Source: Ardenticatenaceae bacterium (GTDB lineage: Bacteria > Chloroflexota > Anaerolineae > Promineifilales > Promineifilaceae). From it: a DNA stretch of 64,000 nucleotides. The first letter of the stretch is position 1. The number at the start of each line of letters is the position of its first letter. Below, piece by piece: positions 58,753-64,000 of this stretch. The stretch is from assembly GCA_020634565.1 (NCBI GenBank), contig JACKBN010000001.1, positions 793,131 to 857,130 on the forward strand. The letters run 5' to 3'. The position numbers and the translations under genes are program-made. The notes under the pieces were generated by a model. The model had not been told where the DNA came from. It saw only the letters and a program-made list of their open reading frames with translations, and ran no database searches.

Positions 58753-59670
58753 TCACCCCTCCGATTGGTCGCCCACAATCTGTAAAAAGCGTTCTTCCAG
58801 GGTGATAGGCTGGGGCGTCAGCTCATACAGCGTGTGGCCTTGTTGTACGAGCCAATCAGCCAGCTTAGGCAGCACATCTTCCTGGGGCAGCGTTAAGTGG
58901 ATACGGCCGTTCACCAACAACGTCGCCTCCTGTCCAAACTGCGCCAGGTCGGTCACCAGCTGCGGTGTGGGCTGCCCAACCCGCAGAGTCACGGGAACGG
59001 CCGTCTGCACCTCATGCAGCGCCACCGTTTCCAAAACCTCACCCTGGCGAATAAAAGTTACCCGGTCGCAGGTTTGTTCCACCTCGCTAAGCAAATGGGA
59101 GTTGAGGAAAACGGCCGTGCCCCGCTGCCGCAGTTGATTGATCACATCCCGCACTAGCCGCCGCCCCAACGGATCCAGCCCAGACGTTGGCTCATCCAGA
59201 AAAACGAGTTCGGGATCGTTGAGCAGCGCCTGAGCCAGCCCAATGCGCTGCAACATTCCCTTGGAAAAGACCCGCAGCGGCGTTTGCGCCCGGTCTTGCA
59301 GACCAACCAGTTCCAACAGTTCGGGGATGGTTTGTTGGCGAACGGCTTTAGGCATCTGGTGCAAACGGCCGTGTAAATCCAGAAATTCAGCCGCTTTCAG
59401 CCATTCATAAAAGCGAAAATGCTCCGGCAGGAAGCCGATTTTGGCCCGCGTAAGCCGGTCGCCCAGCGGCTGGTCTAACAATCTGGCACTGCCCGCCGTT
59501 GGGGTGATCAGCCCCAGCAGCATTTTGACGGACGTGGTTTTCCCCGCCCCATTTGGCCCCAGGAAGCCGAAAATTTCGCCCCGCCTTACCTGGAGTGTGA
59601 GATTGGCAACGGCCGTTTTTTCACCAAACTGTTTGCGTAAACCAGTGGCTTCAATGGCAAATTTACTCAT
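58753..59670 (-). CDS. ABC transporter ATP-binding protein
   Basis: The 305-aa ATPase has Walker A GFLGPNGAGKTTSVKMLLGL, Q-loop GFLPEHFRFYEWL, signature FSKGMLQRIGLAQALLNDP, Walker B ELVFLDEPTSGLDPLGRR and the switch His in VFLNSHLLSEVEQTCDR. The residues after ~215 form the short C-terminal domain typical of drug or lipid exporters. It drives the ABC-2 permease at 57833-58669. The ATG at 59670 is 12 bases after the stop of the anti-sigma-like gene, so these and the sigma gene may be one operon. Confidence 0.93.
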   Translation of the reverse strand: MSKFAIEATGLRKQFGEKTAVANLTLQVRRGEIFGFLGPNGAGKTTSVKMLLGLITPTAGSARLLDQPLGDRLTRAKIGFLPEHFRFYEWLKAAEFLDLHGRLHQMPKAVRQQTIPELLELVGLQDRAQTPLRVFSKGMLQRIGLAQALLNDPELVFLDEPTSGLDPLGRRLVRDVINQLRQRGTAVFLNSHLLSEVEQTCDRVTFIRQGEVLETVALHEVQTAVPVTLRVGQPTPQLVTDLAQFGQEATLLVNGRIHLTLPQEDVLPKLADWLVQQGHTLYELTPQPITLEERFLQIVGDQSEG

Positions 59671-59682
59671 CGCGTCAGGTCA

Positions 59683-60684
59683 TTACTCCACGCTGTTGGC
59701 CAACTCGGTCAGAACCTCGGTGGATTGTGCGCCCGCCAGCAGGTAGAGACGGCCGTTTTGCTGCCAGACCAGTGCATTGATGGTGCCATCCACGCTGCTC
59801 AGCCCGATGCCGCTAACGCCCTGCACCGTCACCTCCTGGAAGGTGGCCATATTGCTGGGAATCGGCAGCAGCAAGGTGCTGGTCCAATCAATCTGGTTGG
59901 CCAGACGATTGGCTTCTAGCGGATTGAGACCCAGAACTTGCAGCAAGGCTTCCCCCACCAAAGCCGGGTCCAACTCATCTGGGTACTGCACGACCGGGCT
60001 GTCTGTTTGCAGCAGGGTAGTGCCGTCTGCCCAGCGCTGCTCCACGCCATCAAAAATGGCCACGCGAATGCCCGCGCCATCAATACCAGGCGGCAACAGA
60101 TCAGGATTGAGATTGGCGGCGTCCAGCAGGCTGCGGGCGTTGGCTTCATCAATGGTAAAACGGCCGCTGCCACCGGACGAAATAAAAATTTCCTCGGGCG
60201 TGCCCAGCTGAGGCAAGCTGCGCACCTCTGTTAAACCGGTCAGGCTGGCGGCTTCCGCCAGGGAATTCACGGCTGTTAGGGCGCCCGGCTCCTGGTCGAT
60301 TTCCAATGTGCCGGGCATGATGCCTTGCTCCGCCACTTGCTCTAAAAGGACCAACTGCTCGGGCGAGACAGAGATGGCTGCAAATTTTTGTACGCGGAAA
60401 AGGCTCAGCAAATCGCTGGCGGCCGCACGCACGGCGGGGAAGCTAAACGTGATAACGAGTAATGCGATTGCCAGGGAAACGGCCGTTGCCAGCCGACGCT
60501 GCGGCCCAAACAGCCATCGGCCCAACCGGGCGAGCCAGGGTGGGCGTTCTGGCGTTTGTTCTGCTTGCAGCTGGCTTTGCAACCGGGCATACGCCTGCCG
60601 CGCCGGGCGAGGCGCATCCGCCGCCGTCGGCTCCAAAACCGACAGCTGCTCTAGGACGTCTTGTAGTTGCTTGTCTTCGTTCAT
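59683..60684 (-). CDS. Probable anti-sigma factor with DUF4367-like domain
   Basis: The 333-aa product has a cytosolic N-terminal ~70 residues (LQDVLEQLSVLEPTAADAPRPARQAYARL), one membrane helix (~70-90; LATAVSLAIALLVITFSFPAV) and an extracytoplasmic part. The second half repeats a sensor-like pattern, QDELDPALVGEALLQVLG and EVTVQGVSGIGLSSVDGTIN, as in DUF4367/anti-sigma proteins. It lies directly downstream of an ECF sigma gene on the same strand, as anti-sigma genes do. The N-terminal part lacks a clear zinc-binding motif, so I rate the function as probable. Confidence 0.7.
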   Translation of the reverse strand: MNEDKQLQDVLEQLSVLEPTAADAPRPARQAYARLQSQLQAEQTPERPPWLARLGRWLFGPQRRLATAVSLAIALLVITFSFPAVRAAASDLLSLFRVQKFAAISVSPEQLVLLEQVAEQGIMPGTLEIDQEPGALTAVNSLAEAASLTGLTEVRSLPQLGTPEEIFISSGGSGRFTIDEANARSLLDAANLNPDLLPPGIDGAGIRVAIFDGVEQRWADGTTLLQTDSPVVQYPDELDPALVGEALLQVLGLNPLEANRLANQIDWTSTLLLPIPSNMATFQEVTVQGVSGIGLSSVDGTINALVWQQNGRLYLLAGAQSTEVLTELANSVE

Positions 60685-60697
60685 CTCATCACCTGTG

Positions 60698-60766
60698 CGG
60701 TAATCGGTTATCCGTCATCCGTAATCAGTTTTTCACCGATTACCGTTCACTGATTACGGATTACTG
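60698..60766. repeat. CGGTAATCGGTT/ACCGATTACCG repeat hairpin
   Basis: Units of CGGTAATCGG and ACCGATTACCG in both orientations form an imperfect inverted repeat. Its end encodes the last residues and stop of the sigma factor (Ser-Asn-Pro). It belongs to the 7-bp-unit class seen inside the DUF58 and BTAD genes. Confidence 0.7.
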
Positions 60767-61317
60767 TCTGCTTCCTCATACGCTTCTTTAAAGGCAGCGG
60801 CGGCACGGGAGAGCAGCGTGCCTACCGAACTGGGCGCAACACCCACGGCTTCGGCGCATTCGGCATAGCTGAAGCCCATCTGCCGCATGAGTAAAAGTTG
60901 GGTATCACGCTCCGGGAGTTTAGCCAGGGTTTGGCGAACGGCCGTTTCTCGCTCCTGCTGCTCTACCTCTTTGTCTGCGCCGGGAATGCCTTGCGGGTCG
61001 GGGACAAGCAGCGTGTTGCGCTGCCAGCGCCGCTGCCGCCCGCGGATGGTGTTGTAGCCCATGTTGGTGGCGGTGCGGTACAGCCAGGCGCCAATGTTAT
61101 GCTCACGGTTGCGCTGTAAAAAACGGCCGCTAAAGGCATAGTCATGCAGCTTGAGGAACACTTCCTGGGTCACATCTTCCGCTTCATCCCGGTTGCCCAA
61201 CAGGCGGAACAGCAGGCCATAGACGCGATCGTAGTGCTCATGGAAGAGCGCCTCAAAAGAGGCCACATCTCCCTGCTCGATTTGCTTGAGCAGCAGATTA
61301 TCGGTCAGGCTGGTCAC
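60754..61317 (-). CDS. ECF-subfamily RNA polymerase sigma factor
   Basis: The 187-aa sigma factor has region 2 (FEALFHEHYDRVYGLLFRLL, EDVTQEVFLKLHDYAF, AWLYRTATNMGYNTIRGRQR) and region 4 (LAKLPERDTQLLLMRQMGFSYAECAEAVGVAPSSVGTLLSRA). It would recruit RNA polymerase to a specific set of promoters. GTG at 61317 is preferred because AAAGGA lies 6 bases before it; an ATG at 61335 would place that site inside the gene. It precedes the anti-sigma-like gene by about 70 bases. Confidence 0.9.
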   Translation of the reverse strand: MTSLTDNLLLKQIEQGDVASFEALFHEHYDRVYGLLFRLLGNRDEAEDVTQEVFLKLHDYAFSGRFLQRNREHNIGAWLYRTATNMGYNTIRGRQRRWQRNTLLVPDPQGIPGADKEVEQQERETAVRQTLAKLPERDTQLLLMRQMGFSYAECAEAVGVAPSSVGTLLSRAAAAFKEAYEEADSNP

Positions 61318-61390
61318 ATCTGTTCCTTTTGCCATATGGGTTGTGCGTCTTTCTGTTCGGTTAAACACCGGGAAACGGCCGTTTGTGACA

Positions 61391-61460
61391 ACCCGGTAAT
61401 CCGTAATCGGTGAACGGTAATCGGTAAAACCGTTTACGGATCACCGACCACCGATTACCG
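61391..61460. repeat. CGGTAATCGG tandem units beside the methyltransferase gene
   Basis: GTAATCGGTGAACGGTAATC and the opposed CCGACCACCGATTACCGG lie in the spacer and form the last codons of the methyltransferase gene (KPVIGGR). It is the same class as 60698-60766. Confidence 0.7.
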
Positions 61461-62133
61461 GCTTTCTGCCAAACACCTGGTCGTAATCTTCCTGCCACGG
61501 GTTTGTGTGCACTTCTTCCATACCCAGGCTGATGAGCACGGCCTCGAACTGCTGGACATTGCGGTAGCGGCCCACAAACAGCTTGGCGTCGGGGCCTTTG
61601 CGCCGGGTGACGAGCAGTGTGCCACCTGGTTTAAGCACACGGATCATCTCTTGTAAAGCGGCCGTATCCGATGGGAAAAACTCCAGCGCTTCCAGGCAGG
61701 TGACGAGATCAAATTGGTTATCGGCAAAGGGAAGTTTGTCGGCGACTTGTTGTACCAGACTGGCACGCGGGCCGAACGGCCGTAACTTCTCCGCGGCAAA
61801 GCTTAGCATCTTCCGCGACGCATCCAGCCCAACCACACGGCCGTTAAACGTGGGCGCATCCAGCAAAAAGCCGGGTAGCCGCCCGGTGCCGGTGGCTACG
61901 TCCAATACCAGCGGGTTGGGGATTGGGCGCAGGCGGACGAGCAACGGCCGTATCAAAAAAAACTGCTCTGCGTCCTCATCAAACTCCTTAATGCCATCAT
62001 ATTTGTGCGCGGTAATGTCGTACAGCCACACCACCACCCGCCGCCCCAAATAGACTCCCTCTGTGGTGATGAGTAACCAGTAGAGGAGCAGGGCGAGAAC
62101 GGCCGTTGTCAGAACAATCGCAATCCAGTGCAT
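61441..62133 (-). CDS. Membrane-anchored SAM-dependent methyltransferase
   Basis: The 230-aa protein has an N-terminal membrane helix (residues ~5-24) and a class I methyltransferase fold with motif I VLDVATGTGRLPGFLL, VVGLDASRKMLSFA, LPFADNQFDLVTCLEALEFF and VLKPGGTLLVTRRKG. UbiE/COQ5-like enzymes with this order methylate quinones or lipids, consistent with a membrane anchor. The substrate is unknown. The C-terminal residues are repeat-encoded. It lies between the sigma factor operon and the epimerase gene, all on the minus strand. Confidence 0.87.
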   Translation of the reverse strand: MHWIAIVLTTAVLALLLYWLLITTEGVYLGRRVVVWLYDITAHKYDGIKEFDEDAEQFFLIRPLLVRLRPIPNPLVLDVATGTGRLPGFLLDAPTFNGRVVGLDASRKMLSFAAEKLRPFGPRASLVQQVADKLPFADNQFDLVTCLEALEFFPSDTAALQEMIRVLKPGGTLLVTRRKGPDAKLFVGRYRNVQQFEAVLISLGMEEVHTNPWQEDYDQVFGRKPVIGGR

Positions 62134-62156
62134 TTTTATGAATGGTTATCGGTTTG

Positions 62157-62304
62157 GTAGGGGCGAGGCGGTGGCGAATGATGTGTGATGTAACAAACAA
62201 TCTGGTCTCGCCACCGCCTCGCCCTGGTTATCGCAATTTAGGGCTAGGCAATCGGGGAGAAGGTTATTCGCTGGGCCAAGATCGTGGCCAATTGCCTAGC
62301 CCCT
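62157..62304. repeat. Paired palindromes bounded by GTAGGGGC and GCCCCTAC
   Basis: GTAGGGGCGAGGCGGTGGCG and its near-complement CGCCACCGCCTCGCCCTGG form one hairpin. A second, AGGGCTAGGCAAT with ATTGCCTAGCCCC, follows. The outer ends GTAGGGGC/GCCCCTAC match the simpler hairpin at 41185-41213, so this may be a composite member of that family. Confidence 0.6.
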
Positions 62305-62320
62305 ACGGTACGCTCACAAA

Positions 62321-63325
62321 TTACGGTAAATAATCTTCCTCGCGGAGCCACGCCTCAGTAATTTTCATGCCCTCTTCGATGGGCACGCGAGAGACGAAAC
62401 CAAGCTGCTCCTGGGCTTTGGTGGCAGGAAACTCCGCTTTGAGGCCATACATGCGCAGGCGGGGGCGGTTCAGCGGTAATCCTAAATTCAGAATTTGGTT
62501 CAGCACGATCAAAATGTGTGCCGCCCAGAAGGGAATGCGACGCGGTTTTTTGCCGCACATCTGGCCATAATGACCAAACCATTCGTTAAAGGTCACCACC
62601 GGATCGCACATGTTGTACGCTTCGCCAACCGCTTCGGGACGTACGGCCGTTAACAACATGCCATCCACCAAATTGTCAATAAACACCGGGTAAGCGTGCC
62701 CCGTGCCATCGCCAAAAATGACCGGCATGCCCTTGCACACCAGCTTGATCATGTTGATCGTCCAGCTTTGCGCCCGCGGGCCGTAAACAAGTCCGGGGCG
62801 AACGGCCGTAACCTCAATCCCCAACTCCTTACCCAGTTCAAACGCCCGAATCTCGCCTAGCGCCTTGGTACGGCCGTAAATCACCTCTTGCTCCGTATCC
62901 AACGGCTGATCTTCGGTGACGTGCAGCACTTTGGGTGGATGGCCATAAGCAGCGATAGAGCTGGTTTGCACAAACCGTTTCACGCCTGCTTCCGCCGCCA
63001 GCCGTACCGCCAGCGCCGTCGCCGCCACGTTGAGCGCATAGGCACTCTGCTCGCCGCCGTGCCGACCCAGCCAGGCTGCCACATGGAACACAACCTCTTG
63101 ATCCTGCATGGCGACACGCATGGCATCTTCATCCAGCAAATCGGCTTTTACCAGCGTGACGCCTGCTTCAGCCACATGAGGCGCTGCCTCCAAATTGCGT
63201 CCGGTGCCCGTAACAATGGCCCCTTCTTCTTTAGCCAACCGCTCCGCCAACCGACCGCCAATAAAGCCGGTGGCTCCGGTAACTAAAACCTTCTTTCCTT
63301 TAAGTGCGTGGTTAATCATAGACAT
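62321..63325 (-). CDS. NAD-dependent epimerase/dehydratase
   Basis: The 334-aa extended SDR protein has the NAD-binding VLVTGATGFIGGRLAERL, DxD segment KADLLDEDAMR, VVFHVAAWLGRHG, TSSIAAYGHP with the catalytic Ser, YGRTKALGE with Tyr-x3-Lys, and VRPGLVYGPRAQSW. Such proteins epimerise or oxidise NDP-sugars or 3-beta-hydroxysteroid-like substrates. ATG at 63325 (or 63319) is used, since a longer frame to 63433 reads through the terminator hairpin. No pathway partner is adjacent. Confidence 0.88.
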   Translation of the reverse strand: MSMINHALKGKKVLVTGATGFIGGRLAERLAKEEGAIVTGTGRNLEAAPHVAEAGVTLVKADLLDEDAMRVAMQDQEVVFHVAAWLGRHGGEQSAYALNVAATALAVRLAAEAGVKRFVQTSSIAAYGHPPKVLHVTEDQPLDTEQEVIYGRTKALGEIRAFELGKELGIEVTAVRPGLVYGPRAQSWTINMIKLVCKGMPVIFGDGTGHAYPVFIDNLVDGMLLTAVRPEAVGEAYNMCDPVVTFNEWFGHYGQMCGKKPRRIPFWAAHILIVLNQILNLGLPLNRPRLRMYGLKAEFPATKAQEQLGFVSRVPIEEGMKITEAWLREEDYLP

Positions 63326-63383
63326 AGGCGAATTGTAGTGGAAAAGGGAACGGCCGTCATGCCGAAACCGCCCCAGAAGTAAA

Positions 63384-63426
63384 CAAAAAAAGAACGGCCG
63401 TACCCTGGAGGGAATACGGCCGTTCT
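63384..63426 (-). terminator. Terminator with ACGGCCGT stem
   Basis: AGAACGGCCGTA (63391-63402) pairs with TACGGCCGTTCT (63415-63426). On the minus strand a run of seven T residues follows (A-run 63384-63390). It terminates the transporter fragment gene and is the second terminator here built from the palindrome. Confidence 0.85.
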
Positions 63427-63452
63427 CGCACAAAAGGTGTCGGTAAGCTTAA

Positions 63453-64000
63453 TTAAGGCGTGGGCTGTTCTGCTTCAGTTTCCGTCTCGGTTTCAGTTTC
63501 GACGGCTGTTAGCACAGCTTCCGCTTTGTCCGGATCAATAGCCGCCGGAATATGGTAAGGCACATCAATCACAATAATGTCTTCCCGATTGCGCAGTTCA
63601 CGGCGCAAAATGTTGGCGGTTTGATTATGCAGCATCGTCGCCATCGTCTCTTCCGGCACAAACTCCGGAATCACAATCGTCACCAGCTGATCATCAAATT
63701 CCAGCCGATTGACCCGATCTACATAATCCACCAGCGGCGCCAGAATATCCCGGTAATCGTAATCAATGATCACCAACTGGATACCACGCGTCAGCTTGGG
63801 GAACCGGGCCCAACGTCGCTCCAATCGTTCATGCACATCAGGAGAGGTAGCCACACAAACCGCCCGCACATCCGAAGCAATCAGTTTGGCATACTGCAAC
63901 GCCCGCAGCGTTCCGCGATGCACATCCGCAATGGGCACAATCGCGACATCAGCCACGTCCATCAAATCTTCTTCCGAAAAAGCTTTAGTGCTCAGCGAAA
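63453..64000 (-). CDS. C-terminal cytosolic domain of a probable amino-acid (APC) permease, partial
   Basis: The frame is open to the window edge, so the gene extends to the right. The visible ~180 residues form a USP-like cytosolic domain (VAIVPIADVHRGTLRALQYAKLIASDVRAVCVATS, FDDQLVTIVIPEFVP, LRNREDIIVIDVPYHI). It ends in a low-complexity ETETETEAEQPTP tail. This arrangement is typical of the C-terminus of APC-superfamily permeases in Chloroflexota and Actinobacteria as I recall them. No membrane helix is inside the window. The start is therefore unknown. Confidence 0.7.
   Translation of the reverse strand, partial: SLSTKAFSEEDLMDVADVAIVPIADVHRGTLRALQYAKLIASDVRAVCVATSPDVHERLERRWARFPKLTRGIQLVIIDYDYRDILAPLVDYVDRVNRLEFDDQLVTIVIPEFVPEETMATMLHNQTANILRRELRNREDIIVIDVPYHIPAAIDPDKAEAVLTAVETETETETEAEQPTP

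Overview
The window looks like a chromosomal segment of an uncultured Chloroflexota bacterium, probably Anaerolineae-like. This is inferred from gene content: secreted proteins with Thr/Pro-rich linkers and a C-terminal YLPL[IV] segment, PQQ-type sugar dehydrogenases, CofD, BTAD-STAND regulators and PIN-domain toxins. No rRNA or tRNA gene and no CRISPR array was seen. The most pervasive signature is the palindrome ACGGCCGT, usually inside AACGGCCGTT. I counted about 125 copies by eye, roughly one per 500 bp, in genes and between them.

Layout. 0-10 kb: a MoxR / MOSC / DUF58 / vWA (BatA-like) cluster of the aerotolerance type, split by CarD, an S1-domain protein and two toxin-antitoxin pairs. 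10-17.6 kb: NudC, a membrane phosphoesterase, RfbB, then a secreted trio (sugar dehydrogenase, esterase, sugar dehydrogenase). 17.6-25 kb: an OmpR-type two-component system, two secreted Ala-rich proteins, an amine-oxidase-fold secreted protein, a Rieske protein and a thioredoxin-fold lipoprotein whose first redox Cys codon is UGA. A SECIS-like hairpin follows that UGA, so it is a candidate selenoprotein. 25-27 kb: a GAF-PAS-adenylate cyclase. 27-40 kb: an IS inserted into a REP-like palindrome, then one leftward operon of two tandem BTAD-STAND regulators, a DUF3052 gene, an unknown gene, an ATPase with an effector-associated domain and a NACHT-membrane ATPase. The NACHT gene is split by a second IS, and two other genes carry inactivating lesions. 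This block contains a 6.4 kb stretch with no ACGGCCGT.

40-50 kb: small membrane proteins, a cupredoxin, a D-amino-acid oxidase-like enzyme, a SpoIIE phosphatase, a P-loop protein, GNAT, a GT4 glycosyltransferase, a DUF2723 membrane protein carrying at least five repeat insertions in frame, and an amidohydrolase. 50-54 kb: a low-GC island encoding a receiver domain fused to an effector-associated domain, a 34-aa membrane peptide, an M20 peptidase and CofD. 54-64 kb: a glycine-zipper peptide, AsnS, a flippase-like protein, Nudix, an ABC exporter, an ECF sigma factor with a probable anti-sigma partner, a methyltransferase, an epimerase and the C-terminus of a transporter.

Themes. Several families of short repeats pervade the segment and lie in frame inside genes: 7-8 bp tandem units, CACAGAG/CGCAGATT palindromes and REP-like palindromes. 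Two neighbouring loci carry the same type of effector-associated domain, one on a STAND ATPase and one on a response regulator, which suggests a conflict/immunity network wired to two-component signalling.
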